A stretch of 64,000 nt of DNA from Wallemia ichthyophaga EXF-994. Its lineage: Eukaryota; Basidiomycota; Wallemiomycetes; Wallemiales; Wallemiaceae. The stretch lies in assembly GCF_000400465.1 (NCBI RefSeq), contig NW_008806285.1, positions 1 to 64,000 of the forward strand, read 5' to 3'. The notes beneath the pieces were generated by a model. The model did not search any database. It was not told the origin of the DNA and worked only from the letters and a program-made list of their open reading frames with translations. Positions 1-11,497 of the stretch are shown one piece after another; the first letter of the stretch is position 1, and each line of letters begins with the position of its first letter. A program made the position numbers and the translations under genes.

Positions 1-1322
1 AATGGCCAGAATCACATTAAGGAAAAAGAATAACAAGATAAATATTCTGTTCGAATTAGGACCAATACTCGGAAACGCACACTCTCTTAAAGCCCTTTAC
101 CAGTTCTTTAAACCGCAATTGACTATGTACCAAAGATACTCCAGTGGTTCAGCGTAACTGAGAGTAACTATCAATTTACAAATTACGACGCTAGTCAAGA
201 AACGCTTCCAGTTAATTCAGCGCCCCTTTTGACTCCTCATGCTTTAAAAAGTACTGATAGGCGCAGTTTAAACATGCATCGTCTTAACAATATATTCAGA
301 TTTCATCATCATCATCATCACCGAATATTTGGCTTTTCGAAGGGTTACAAGGCTTAAGCATTGCAGAAATCGCTTACAATAGGATACATACTGTCTCAAT
401 AAAAAGTAAAAATTAAAAAAAAATGAGCTGGAAACAAAAAGGTATTGCCTTTATGGTATTATTGAGTCGGGAAACATTATCTTATACAATCGTACTCCTA
501 CCGATGATTCTGCGACTCAAGTTAACATCACAGCTGGCCTAAAGTCAAACCAATGATGAAGATGGAAGCAAAAAAAAAGCTTTGATAGCTTAGAGAATAC
601 TATTGCGATTTTTTTGGTTGAAACATTTATCAAAACTCAAATGAACACTCAATGAGAAACAAACCTGATACACAGCAAAGTCAATTATACTTCAAGCAGC
701 AATATACTTAAATCGTTCGGCTGTATCGGATAAATTTTCCACATATCCAACGTACATCGAGTTAACATTTTCACTCTCAGCTGTCGATGGCAAACAGTCG
801 ATTTACGATTTTTGGAATCTCCAAAATAAAAAGGCTAAATTATTTCTACTAACTGAGGAGATCAATTTTCGGCTAGAGTAATATCCCTTTGGCTCAAATC
901 TTCCCTTGCAAGCTGCTTCGCATTTTGAAACTCGACATCGCCCTAGAGCACGCAATAGAGCAGTTATAGGAGATTTCGTTCGCTTCATCAGCATTTCCCA
1001 AAATACTTCTGGCTTGTACATATTGCAGTCACTCAAATATATTTATTAATCCCCTATTTAGACGCGTGTTGCTTTTTCCAACGCGTAGAGTCCACCAGTC
1101 TCAATATTGGAAGGACTAGTTTAGATCATAATGCAATATACAAACTTATTTTTGCAACAAAAGCCGGGGTCAACTCAACTCTGAAATCAGGGTTTGACCT
1201 ATGATCAGTGCATCTCAAAGTAAATCGTAGACTGAGTGGTGTTGCTCAGCTTATATTGGATCATTGAAAGTCAAGGTAGCCCAGATGATTTATTTCGAGC
1301 GTCAAATTACCATCCCTGTAAC
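1..1322. other. Gene-poor left end, no supported gene
   Basis: AT-rich sequence with many stops in all frames. The only open stretch of note is on the minus strand from an ATG at 1021 to a stop at 803 (72 codons). I see no family pattern in it and no upstream exon, so I do not call it a gene. A run of CAT repeats at about 304-319 is a short simple repeat. I see no tRNA or transposon ends here. Confidence 0.5.
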
Positions 1323-1470
1323 ACTTCAAATCTGTCTAACCTAGTATATAGGTTCATCACGCTGGTATGCAGTCAAATTCACTGACCATTTCTACTACTT
1401 CAAATCTGTCTAACCTAGTATATAGGTTCATCACGCTGGTATGCAGTTAAATTCACTGACCATTTCTACT
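1323..1470. repeat. Two-copy 74-bp direct tandem repeat
   Basis: Copies lie at 1323-1396 and 1397-1470, head to tail with no spacer, and differ at one visible base (gtcaaatt against gttaaatt). Each begins acttcaaatctgtctaacc and ends ccatttctact. The near identity points to a recent duplication. It lies about 90 bp beyond the 3' end of the minus-strand orphan gene at 1563-2303, outside coding sequence. Nothing here tells whether it has a function. Confidence 0.95.
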
Positions 1471-1562
1471 AAAGTCAATTATGTCGAATCATAATTTCAA
1501 TAGGACGAAATTCAATACAATATCTCCAAATACTTATATGTGGCGTTTTCAAAAAGGACTAT

Positions 1563-2303
1563 TTACTCGGCATCTGGATCCTGTAATAACTTTAGTAGGA
1601 TAGATAAAGGAGACAGCACTTGGCTTACGCAATTATTAATCCAGCTAAAAAATAAGTCACATCCTGGAGGTCCATCTTCGTTCCTTCTACAGGCAAATAG
1701 TTCTTTAGCAATCTCACAGTTCAATCCAGACGGATCACTACCATCTGTGGTCATTGCTATGCTGCCTTCCCATTGTCCATGATGCTCTACGTCTACAACG
1801 CACCGCGTACACTTGTCGCTGACAGCTTCACTTGTTTCTTTGATTACATCAAACAAAAAGGCGTATGACATCGTATCAGGAGCTACACCACTTACTGGGT
1901 ATATCTGAAAATGTGATGGTAAGCTCGAGTTTGCATCAGCGAACGCCGTAGCGGCGCGTCCAATAGGTGTATTAGGGATCAAACTAGAAGGTGATGGTAG
2001 CAAGGGAAGATACGATAAAGCTATGAAGAGATGTATCGTTAGAGTACTTGCTAGCTCGTATTGTTTGAGCTTGTAACATAGCGTATATATTACCGGTATC
2101 AAGCCGGCATGCCATGCTAGATATTTCAATTTCGTATACGATAAGCATTTATCTCCATAGCAGCCTCCTTCGTCATAAAGACATACATCTAAAAAACAGG
2201 GTGTTTCGATGCTCGTGCTTCTCAGGAGTTCAAAACCAACAGCGACAATTAACATAATGAGAGCGATAAAGATAATTTTGAGAAAATCAGAAAGCTTAAT
2301 CAT
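1563..2303 (-). CDS. Orphan membrane protein, cysteine-containing
   Basis: A single uninterrupted frame of 246 residues from an ATG at 2303. I do not recognise the family. The N-terminus is a strong hydrophobic helix (about residues 8-25) that could be a signal anchor. A cysteine-rich loop follows (CFLDVC, GGCYGDKC, about residues 36-53), then further hydrophobic stretches around 65-80 and 87-102. The C-terminal half is polar and carries more cysteines (CTRC around 165 and four spaced cysteines after 195), as in a disulfide-stabilised lumenal or extracellular domain. It could be a lineage-specific secretory-pathway protein. The reading frame could also have arisen by chance, but its length, sensible ATG and membrane pattern argue for a gene. 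No intron is needed. The direct repeat at 1323-1470 lies downstream. Confidence 0.5.
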   Translation of the reverse strand: MIKLSDFLKIIFIALIMLIVAVGFELLRSTSIETPCFLDVCLYDEGGCYGDKCLSYTKLKYLAWHAGLIPVIYTLCYKLKQYELASTLTIHLFIALSYLPLLPSPSSLIPNTPIGRAATAFADANSSLPSHFQIYPVSGVAPDTMSYAFLFDVIKETSEAVSDKCTRCVVDVEHHGQWEGSIAMTTDGSDPSGLNCEIAKELFACRRNEDGPPGCDLFFSWINNCVSQVLSPLSILLKLLQDPDAE

Positions 2304-2628
2304 ATCGGTATTTATATTAGCACTTAAGTTTCAAATTCAATGTTTGGTATCACCCGGTGATGGTTCCGATGAACGATATTCTTAAGCGAGATTGAGTGCT
2401 TTTAATCATTTCCAAGCTGAACATGATTTCTTCGGAGTGCACTTCCTCCAAGTTGAAAGCTCAGCCAAGATTGATAAATTCATCAAGATTCTACCAAACC
2501 ACTTGGACTGCTTAAGGTGGTCATCTGCCTAGGCTCCTTCAACAAATGAGAATAAATGAACTTATATCAGAAATTGCCAATTACTGGCTACGGAATCCGG
2601 TGAATGCCTCAATTTTATACACCCAAGG
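2304..2628. other. Intergenic region between divergent genes
   Basis: 325 bp between the start of the orphan membrane gene (minus) and the start of the epoxide-hydrolase-like gene (plus). It presumably holds both promoters. I see no open frame or repeat worth naming. Confidence 0.5.
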
Positions 2629-3749
2629 ATGAATTTCGATCTTCCGGAAAGCTACACACTCAAAAATGCGAATTTGCGTGGTTTGAATTGGAAATATGTT
2701 GATTTACTCCCTAAAAGTCCACAAAAAGGCACTTTCTTACTTGTGCACGGCTTTCCCGATACATGTGATCATATGATACGAACGCAAGTGGATTCTGACA
2801 CACTGTCGCAGGGTTCAGCTGGCACACTGTCGCTAAGCAGCTCGTAACGGCTGGATATCGCTGTGTGATTCCATCGCTCGTCGGCTTCTGTGGGACAGTA
2901 AGTGATGGTTGTGAATACGGATATACAACACACATCTGACTCGCAATACACCAGGACACTCCTGATGACTTGAAGCGATACACGCGTGTTGAGATGGCTC
3001 ACGACATGGCAGCCCTACTCGAGCAGCTTGAAATTGAGCAAGTAGTCGCAGTTGGTCATGACTGGGGAAGTATGGCAGTGCAGCGGCTGGCCGCCATATC
3101 TCCATCTAAAGTTGAAAAAGTTATACTGTTGAGTGTGCCATACACACCGCCGGCGACAGTTAGATGCACACTGGAGAGCGTTGTGGAAGGAGGATTCCCC
3201 GTATTTGGATATCAGCTTCTGTGGAGAGATGACAAAACAATAGCGAGATTAGAAAGCAGCGAGCCTCTCCGTAAGTCCTTCTTCGCCAGTCTTTTCTCTA
3301 GGCCTGGCGACAAAAGTGTACGGCCTGTCGGATATAATTGGCAAAAACTCGGGTCGGAAGAGTGGGCTGCCGAAATGCATCCTCACACTACACACGAGTC
3401 GTCGCTTCTTGGTGCATTCTATGAATGGCACGTTGCCCAGTTCAGCAGGTTCGGCATGAGGGGTCCTTGCAGTCAGTATAAGGTTTGGGAGTTGAACAGC
3501 GAACTAGAAGTGCAGCTCGAGCTGCCACAACGCCTCGAACAACCCATTCTGCAGGTTTTCTTCGGCGGAGAAAGCCTCCTCAGTAATAGACAGAAGAGGA
3601 TGGCTGTCGAATCTTCTAACGATCAAATCAAGACTGTAATAGTGGAAGATGGGGAGTCTCACTGGTATTTGTTGGAAAAACCAGACACGATCAGCAAGCT
3701 TATTTTTGAGTATGTCGATTGCGCAGGGCAGGCTAAGAGTAATTTGTAA
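2629..3749 (+). CDS. Epoxide hydrolase-like alpha/beta hydrolase
   Basis: Three exons: 2629-2764, 2812-2897 and 2955-3749 (introns of 47 and 57 bp), giving 338 residues. Joining exons 1 and 2 recreates the oxyanion-hole motif HGFPDTWFSWH, and exon 3 carries the nucleophile elbow VGHDWGS with the catalytic Asp. This is the pattern of soluble epoxide hydrolases, which open epoxides to diols through an ester intermediate. The cap region follows. The candidate catalytic His is in ESHWYLLEKPD near residue 313. Family length is usually 310-360, so the gene looks intact. An AATAAA-type signal lies at about 3776. A haloalkane dehalogenase-type activity cannot be excluded because both share the fold and the Asp nucleophile. 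Substrate is unknown. Confidence 0.85.
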
Positions 3750-4201
3750 ATTGTGCGCGCGGAAATGATTCTTTGGAATAAATGAAATACAACAAGGCTT
3801 ATATGATAATGTAGCTGTAAGTTGAATCAACATTTATAGTGTGAAGTGTAAAATGTAAGGTTATAGGCGAAATACATGACCTAAGACGTCGGAAATAACA
3901 AAGAAAGTAAAAGTGCACCGTATATGCAAGGTATGAGTGTGGTTTGTTTTGTCTAAAAGGCATCTCTGGATTTCTTACGTGTATCTTAAAACCTGTATAA
4001 ATCATTTAATTAATCAATGTATCGTGGCTCATTTAAATTACTATCTGTCAATATCAACAAATTTGGAAAGTCGCTTAAGATAATGCTTCAATACAGCATA
4101 GGAAATCAAGGCTATCTCAGGAAGAAGGTTCTAACTCGTGATATCAGATATTGATGAGGCAACCAGATAAGTTAGGCAATAAATATTAAATATACTAAAA
4201 T
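3750..4201. other. Intergenic region between convergent genes
   Basis: 452 bp between the 3' ends of the epoxide-hydrolase-like gene and RPAP1. AT-rich with several AATAAA-like polyadenylation candidates. No open frame with family character and no structured RNA that I can see. Confidence 0.5.
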
Positions 4202-7200
4202 CTATACAAAGGTTGATAATGCACCCAGCTTATCACTCAGCAACTTCTCGTTACTGTCTTTCAACATAACCAACCTCCTCTGCACTTCCTGCTCGCTTGC
4301 GTTGGCTTCATTTGGTAGTTTGAGTCCTTTTTCACTATTACCGTAACGCAAAACAACTATGGCCACATCTGGATGTGAAGATAGAAGAGAGACCATTAAA
4401 TCACGCTTCAGAGTTTCGTCCTGTGTGTTCCACAAGGTCAACGCAGAATGATGAAGTGCAATCCAAAACAAAAGCGGCTGCATATCCAACGAAAGCGACC
4501 TAGATGAAATAGCCCTTGCATAAGCTTTCACCACATCCTTGTTGTGCTCGATCGGGTAGAGAAGCTTGCCTACAAACCACTTTGGGAAGTCTGTCCATGT
4601 CAGCCTAATGCTCTTCAGACAGTTGGCGTGATCGACCCATAAGAGTCTTCTGTAGTCGTCGGCGAGATGCAGCGGAGGAAAGAGCATTGTGGCTGTGTTT
4701 GCATCTCCCAACGATATCGACTCGAACAGACCCACGTAATCGGTGAAAAGCTGGTAGAAAGGTACACCAGCCTTGGCTTCCTCCTGCACATCCTCCAACG
4801 TTTCCGATTCTTCCTCCAACCCCGACAAAGCTCTGTGCAACACCATTTTTAAGGCTATTTGTACGCGCTGATTTCTAAACACCTCGCCGCCTTCGACTCC
4901 CAACTCGAGTAGAAAGATGCGCATAAGTTGGAGCAATAGCGCACTGCTGGACGAAGGCAACACTCTATCCACCATTTCCTGCAGCGTCAAGCCACCCATG
5001 ACCAAGTCGACCTCGCTATAATTCCAATCTACAGGCAAATTTTTGAGCGCTTCGCTGTCAGCCGATCGTGAAAGCTCATCCAAAGTCATCTTGAGTGCCC
5101 ATTTGTCGTACAACAGAGTATTCGTATCATGAGGAATAGTAAGAGTTGAGATTTGAGACAGATCCTGACTCTGCACCGACACGCCTGCATATATTCCATC
5201 AACAAGCATAAGCTTTGCACTTTCAAGCAGCAGCGGAACTGTTGTCAGCTTTGCAGCTTCAACTTCACGTTCTGGGAAGTACGTTATTGAGGAAATCATT
5301 GGTATTGGTGTGTCTTTGAGAACATGTGTGAAAACTGCAATCATGATATTCTCATCACCCTCTCTTAGCACACTAAGTAAGCGCAGTGCTGACCTCAACT
5401 TGATGTCGCTGATCTCTGACTGTATTAAATGTCTGCCGACCAGATCCAATCCAGATCTCCAGTAATTATATGTCACTGTGTCAGCCTTCGAAATGTTGAC
5501 TAGTAGAACATCCTGTAAATCTTCGGATAGTGAATAATTACCGCAATAAGAAATTAACTGAGCAGCTGAATTGACAATGTTAAGTGCCTTTGCGGCTGTT
5601 TGGCAATCTTCCTTCATCAGTGTACATGATAAGATCGAATCTGCAGCCACTCGTGATTGGATATCAGCAACATTCCTGACAGATTGGACATCTACATGCT
5701 CTTCCAACCAGCCTCTCTTATCCGTGATACCTTTGTTACCTCTCAGCCAGACACTGATATAGGCCCAGATGGTTGACAAAGAGAGCTCATCTTGCACACC
5801 ACAAAGGCCTGCTAAAGCAAAGTCAATCATACTTTCCACCTGTGTCCATACGATGACATGGTGGGGTGTAGTATGATGAGGATCGATAGCGCAAATGGTC
5901 CACATCCTAAGCACGTTGAACAGAGAAGAGACAAAGTTGGTACTATTATTTGAAGAGCTTGTTTCTTTGTTGCTCAACCACTTCGCGCAATCCACACCAA
6001 TCGTCTCAATTACAGCCACGCCTTGCACAAAGCCATACATGGCCAATGTCTGCATCAGCTTGAGCGTCTCTATGGCCAAAAACCACGAGTCTTTTCGACT
6101 GCTGTTGAATGGAAGTATAGTGAGGTAGCGACTGGCGACATCTACGACTTTCTCACTCTTGACTGCGTGAGCATTGGACCGGGATGTTGAGGCAATACAT
6201 CTCAAAGCAGCAATAGCGAGGGAGTCGGGCTGATCTTCACTTGGCCAAGGCTTTTCGATGAATATACGTACAAACCTTTCTAAAAATAGAGGTGTATTTA
6301 CGCATTCGCTGGCGGTCTTGATGGAGTGTCTAGACAGTGCATACACGATGCTGGACACTTTTTTCAATTCATTGCTGTCGTCAGATATGACAGCATTGCC
6401 CTTGAGTAGATCATTAAGGGTGTCCACCAAGTCTGTCCTGAAAGTGAGGAAGGCGAGGGGCGACGAGAGCAATTCGCGCATTTCTTCAGGCTTAAGGGTG
6501 AGTTGTCCAGAGTATACCTTGAGTACGGGTGAAGCGCATTCTGCGTATGTGAAGGTGTCATAAAGCACACGATCTAGTCGCAAATGTTGTAAAAAAATAC
6601 TTGCTATGCCAGACAAACCAGCAACTACTATGCTTCTGTTGGTGTCATTCATTGCAAATCTAAGTGCAAGAACTGCCTTGCCTAGTTGTACATAGTTCAG
6701 CTTCTCAGCAGCGTTTTCTGGATATTCCTGCTTGTACCATTTCAAAAGCACATGAGAGAGCGAACGCAATGCTAGGATGCGTTGTGAGATGTTGATGCTT
6801 CCGCATAAAATTAAAAACTCGTCGACAGTGTAACCAGGTGAGCCTTGATCGCGGCCATGATGATGCATTCCTTCTAGATATGCTTGCGTGTCTTGTGGCA
6901 TTATGTCACCACTAAAGTCAAATCTAAGCGCGTCTTTCTTTGTTTCTGATGATGGTGGTGGGAGGGATGTGAGCCAGGAATGTTGATCTTCATTGTACTC
7001 GGCGTCTGGAAAGTACTTTTCGCGAATAAGGCGCTGTGTGGGGTCTTCTTGCCTTTCTTCAGGTGGAGATGTAGTCTGAATCCTGACTGATTTGCGCTGC
7101 ACTTGCGCTGCACCTTCTTTAAGCTGATTTAGTTTTAGAATGAGATGCTAGTAATAAATGTATCAACCAACCTCATTCTTGTCGTCATGGCCTGGCGTCT

Positions 7201-7576
7201 GTAATGGCTGCTCGTTGGCGTCGTTATCTTGCACATCTCCAGAGCCGCTCTTCTGCGCTCTCTTGCGCAGAAATTCTACCATCTTTGGTCCCAGCTTCTC
7301 TTCGATATCTGCTTGCTCGTGTGAAATCTCCTGTTGTGACATCTTCGATATAACATTTCTGTTCTCGGAGTCTATAGAACTATCTCCCGTCGACGATGCT
7401 GCCGTTGTTGCCGTTGCAGTGGCAGAAGTGCTGGGTGCAGCTTCATCGGCTTTCTGCTTGCTCGATTGGAATTTACTCCTGATTTTAGGCGTTGGAAATC
7501 CTTTAGTGGGCGCTGTTGGCGGCGCGGGTGCTTTCGCCGTGGACGTGGAGTCCTTTTCAACGATATCGCTAAGCAT
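4202..7576 (-). CDS. RPAP1: RNA polymerase II-associated protein 1
   Basis: Two exons on the minus strand, 7576-7172 and 7123-4202, with a 48-bp intron (donor GTTGGT). The product is 1108 residues. RPAP1 helps assemble and import RNA polymerase II and is conserved across eukaryotes. Exon 1 has a Ser/Thr/Ala-rich start and then the RPAP1 N-terminal block, with EIS..QADIEEKLGPKMVEFLRKR around residues 98-120. Exon 2 opens with the second conserved block around RFDFSGDIMP (about residue 200), followed by a long helical-repeat region. The intron joins GHDDKNE to LKEGAAQ in phase 0. Start chosen at the ATG at 7576 because an in-frame upstream codon lies outside the conserved part. MCM10 lies 69 bp further on the same strand. 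Confidence 0.88.
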
Positions 7577-7645
7577 CGCGGTGATGTCAAGAAACAAAGG
7601 AAATTTATAATTTATAATCAAGTACAAATGTATTTTTCCAAGCTG

Positions 7646-9680
7646 CTATTCACTGTCACTGTCTAACACAACCATCTTCACTTCTTCCTCTTTCTTTTCT
7701 TCAGGCGCTGGTCCTTTTGAGACTTGACTTGACGGCGCTTTCTTGAGACTGAGCGACTGTATAAGATTATCCTGCGCATCATCAGCATACTCATCTTGTA
7801 CACTTAAACACCCACTTTCTGCTTTGAATCGTTATTTGTATCTCTTTGATCACGATGAGCATTTCCAGCTGGATTGAATCCTATCTTGCGAATATGCTGA
7901 GAGTTGAACACCACTCTACGCGTATCAGCTGGCTCAGCTTGGCTTGACTTGCTTGTGGCTCTTGATCGCTTTGGTTTTGATACTTACGACATATAAGCAG
8001 AAGCCTACAGCTAATGTAAAACTTACGGTCTTTGATAATACCCTCATTCACCTCTCTTTGTCTCTTTCGTTTCAGTCGCTCTTCTTTCTCGCGCCCATAA
8101 ACACCCGAGGAGTTCTGCTCCGAGTTGTTTGTCGTAATGCCACTAAAGGTATATGTTGGTGTGTAGTTGGTATCATAGGGCTGGTGAAGTCTTAGATTGT
8201 GTTCAAAATTATCTAAAATAACTTACATCTTTGAATCCAGCAAATTTTCTATCTGATTCTTCGAAACCTCGCGTAGCTTTGTTCGAGCGAAATCTGTCTT
8301 TCTTTGCAGAAGCACCCATACCACCAGTACTAATGAGTAGGTTAGTATATCTTCAACTGAGACACCCTAATCCCACCTTGATGAAAATTCTGGTCTATTG
8401 TTTCTCGTCCTTTCTATCCCCGTCTGCATGTGAAATTCACACACCTTTCCTCTTCTCTTGTCTATCCATTTCGGACACCTCTCTCCTCCCTGTTTGAGAG
8501 CTTCACAATGACCATAATCCTTACTGTGCCCAATCACACAAATAGAATCAGCATTAACAACAGTCACACCGAGTATATTGCCTCGACCTTGATGTGGTTT
8601 CAGTATGTCGGGGTTGAGTAGGGCAATGACTGAGCCCTGCTTCATTTTCCAAAACTTTTCAAATGCACCTCCACTGCCACCACTGTAAAGCATCTCACCA
8701 TCAGAATCACGTTCGCTCTTCTCTGCAGCGAAAAGGAGTAGTTTCAAATGAGCATTTCCGCTCTGTGAGTGGTTCATATCAATTATACTAAACGAGCAGA
8801 AATTCTTGACACTGTGATCCTTCTGAAATTTGTTTTTCTGACGCACTTGATCCTCTACGTTGGTTTCTTGCTTACCTTTGGTCTGCTTGATACCGCTTCC
8901 TGTTCCAACTACACCAATAGTCACCCAATCATCTTGTACTGGTACATGGTAGCTTGTTCCACCTGGACTGATCTTGGCAACTGAGTAGACTGCTGAAGGA
9001 TATATGACGTAGCTCGAAGAAAGAGCTGCTGATAGTTGCGAGTGGGGAATGTATCTCTGGCTGTGTAGAGTTAGGTGACAGTTTGATTGTCACAAACGCA
9101 CCCACCTCAGACGCGTACTAGAATTTGGTTCCAGTTCCAGACAATCCTCATCAGGTTTTTCTGGATACTTTGAACCATGCTGCAGCTGTTCGATAATCTG
9201 AAGCTCCTCATCACGCATATTACTACGATCGGATATTTCCTGTAGGTTCTCTCTCCTGTTCTTGAATGATGTGCTCCTATTAGCACTGTAATCGATATCA
9301 TCATCACTACTTTGTCCAGATTGACGCGTCTTATTGAGTTTATTGAGATTGTTAAGGAGGCTTGATTGGTGTTTTATTTTCTCTTTCGCCCCCGGTTTGC
9401 TATTCTTAGGTGTAGTCGCGGTGTCTGCAACACGCGTCAGTGGAGTGATTCGTAGGGATAATGACTCACAACTCGATCCAAGTGATCTAGAAGTATTTGG
9501 TGGCTTATCAATGTTATCTGGCATCTTAGCCTTTGCTTTCTTCTGGGGTGAGTCGGGCACGAGCACATTGGATTTTGAGCTGGGCTGTTCGGGCGACTTA
9601 TTGCTACTCAATTGAGCTTCCAGCTTGGCAATTTGTGCACGAATTTCGTCATCCTGGTGGTGGCTCATTGGGTTGCTCAA
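7646..9680 (-). CDS. MCM10: Minichromosome maintenance protein 10
   Basis: Six exons on the minus strand: 9680-9106, 9060-8377, 8329-8227, 8180-8027, 7928-7816 and 7771-7646, about 584 residues. MCM10 helps convert the loaded MCM helicase into an active fork and recruits Pol alpha. The OB-fold region has WVTIGVVG and, later, KQGSVIALLNPDIL. It is followed by the MCM10 zinc finger, with cysteines in GHCEA, RCPKW and VCEFH. Exon 3 carries RPEFSSSTGGMG at a splice join and exon 5 carries DTRRVVFNSQ. The fourth intron has two possible donors 39 nt apart (at 8026 and 7987), both in frame. A 38-nt GTAAG...CAG stretch after KQTK was left in because removing it would break the frame. The N-terminus (about 190 residues) is disordered with a short coiled segment. 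The first ATG lies 26 bp from the divergent PIG-T start. Confidence 0.88.
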
Positions 9681-9706
9681 GTCAACGAGGATTGATAAAG
9701 AAATCG
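9681..9706. promoter_or_regulatory. 26-bp bidirectional gap MCM10 / PIG-T
   Basis: The ATG of MCM10 (minus, 9680) and that of PIG-T (plus, 9707) are separated by only 26 bp. If MCM10 uses its second Met (9668) the gap is 38 bp. Each gene's 5' leader and core promoter must therefore overlap the other gene or be extremely short. Confidence 0.6.
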
Positions 9707-11442
9707 ATGATAAGCTGGCTAATTTTGCTCCTTCTCATTGGATTAGCAGCTTGTAGAGACAGCAAGGACGGCTTTGATGAATTTCTCTCCATAAAACCTC
9801 TACAGGATGGAAGAGTAGACACTGCATTCAATTTCACTATCAGCGATCAGGATATTTGTGAGCGTGTAGGCTATGTTATTACAGCGCTTACACATGTTTA
9901 CAGCACCTCACTCTCACCTTTTCCCGCTTCCACTCGTCAACCTCCTCACTTCACCTGAACTCGATATCGATGAGCTTCATCTGAGTCTGTCAGCGGGTAG
10001 ATGGGACTATGATAAGTGGCATTATCCTACATTCCCTCAACTGGGCAGCTCCGGTGCAGAAGTCTGGGTGTCACACAAGTCTGACAGGTGCGTCATTGTC
10101 TTCTCATTGCGCTGACGCTTTAACACCTCGACAGATCGCAAGAGAAATGGAATCGTGTCGTACACAGGATATCAGGACTATTCTGCGCATCACTTAGCAC
10201 ATCAGATAACACCAATCACTTGCTTCTCGATGATAAGACATGGACATATGCTCAAATATCTTCACAGCTGCCTTGCACAGAGAATCTTACACCTTTTATC
10301 GCACTGTTGCCTTGCAAAAGCGCTGCTGGATTGGGTCAATTACTCAACCCTCACAAGATATTCGACGCTGATTATCACAGTCTGGCCTTATCAATGTTCA
10401 ATCAAGGCAGTGGCGCTCGTTTAGAAATTAAAGTCGAAGCAGTCTTTAATCCTGCTCGAGTTGATCAACAAAGGCGTAAGCATTACGGGTTTGTGACTTG
10501 ATCATTCTAATCTAATACGCAGAGTACTCAACTAAAGCCATGTTCGATAGAACAGTCAAACAAAAATGTGAGTTGGCGGATAGCAGCATGGTGTACTTTG
10601 GTCTTCCACCTCCGCCTGGTGAAGAACTCAATCAAGATGTGTGGGTGGTGCTTCCAGAGGATCATGAAGGAGAGGTCAAAGATGGAACAATAGAGCTGGA
10701 CTTGATGACAAGTGAGTAGGTAGAAAGTGTTCAAGTACATTCTAACTCCAGTAAAGCATCAAAACAACTCGGATTAGCATTAATTTGGCCATTCCAGGAA
10801 ACTTTCATATATCGTAAGTCTTAAAAATCTAATCACTTACCACTCAAAATTAACATCCACAAAGCTAGATACACTACCAAACCCCCTATACAGATTCGAA
10901 GAGATCAGATAGCAGGTCCAGTAGAGGAGACATTCACGATGAAAATAACTATAGAAAACACTCAGGACGAGGACGCGCAAGTCAGCTACCTGCAATCAAT
11001 ACCCTGGCAAGTCAAACCATGGTTACATACCTTCAGAATATATGGCGATAGTAGTAGTGATTCAACCTCCTTTAAGCACAACCAAGCTAAAGCTGATAAA
11101 GAACCGTATTCACTCCAAGTAAACACCACACTTGCACCACATTCAGAAACCATAATCGAGTGTATCTATCAGCGCCAATTTCTCAAGTACACAGATTACG
11201 CACCTGACATTCACCGTGGCATCGACATACCACCCGGATTTATACGTTTCGAAGCAGACAACATGACAAAAGTAGCATACACGACACCAATGTTGGTTGA
11301 TCTAGCAACACCAGACTTTTCAATGCCGTACAACGTGATTATAATAACCAGCACAGTCGTAGCTCTCTTCTTCGGTAGCGTATACAACATACTAGTACGT
11401 GACTTCCAATTAATTCCTAAGAAAGAATCAAAATCAGACTGA
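9707..11442 (+). CDS. GPI16: GPI transamidase subunit PIG-T/Gpi16
   Basis: Six exons: 9707-9857, 9904-10087, 10135-10475, 10523-10711, 10757-10813 and 10865-11442, exactly 499 residues. PIG-T is an ER membrane subunit of the complex that transfers preassembled GPI onto proteins. A signal peptide (MISWLILLLLIGLAAC) starts the chain, followed by the family block FLSIKPLQDGRV. After the first join comes DIDELHLSLSAGRWDYDKW, a hallmark of the family. The C-terminus has TPDFSMPYNV and then a single membrane helix (about residues 462-480) with a short basic cytosolic tail. The fourth and fifth introns need AAAG acceptors to keep frame; in the fourth, a CAG lies 5 nt upstream and cannot be used. The gene is convergent with LARS, whose stop is 55 bp away. 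Confidence 0.9.
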
Positions 11443-11497
11443 GGCTTGTATAGTAATAGCAATGAAAATGTATAAAATAGAAATTAAAGATACCTTT

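Noticed and set aside
304-319. CAT triplet run
   Set aside because: Too short to be more than a simple repeat, and not in a supported reading frame.
803-1021. Minus-strand 72-codon frame in the gene-poor left end
   Set aside because: No recognisable pattern, no splice partner and no support beyond an ATG; chance is as likely.
7158-7610. 150-codon plus-strand frame
   Set aside because: It is the antisense shadow of RPAP1 exon 1, which has clear family motifs on the other strand.
8843-8880. A 38-nt GTAAG...CAG possible intron inside MCM10
   Set aside because: Removing it breaks the frame of the conserved zinc-finger half, and it is shorter than any other intron in the window.
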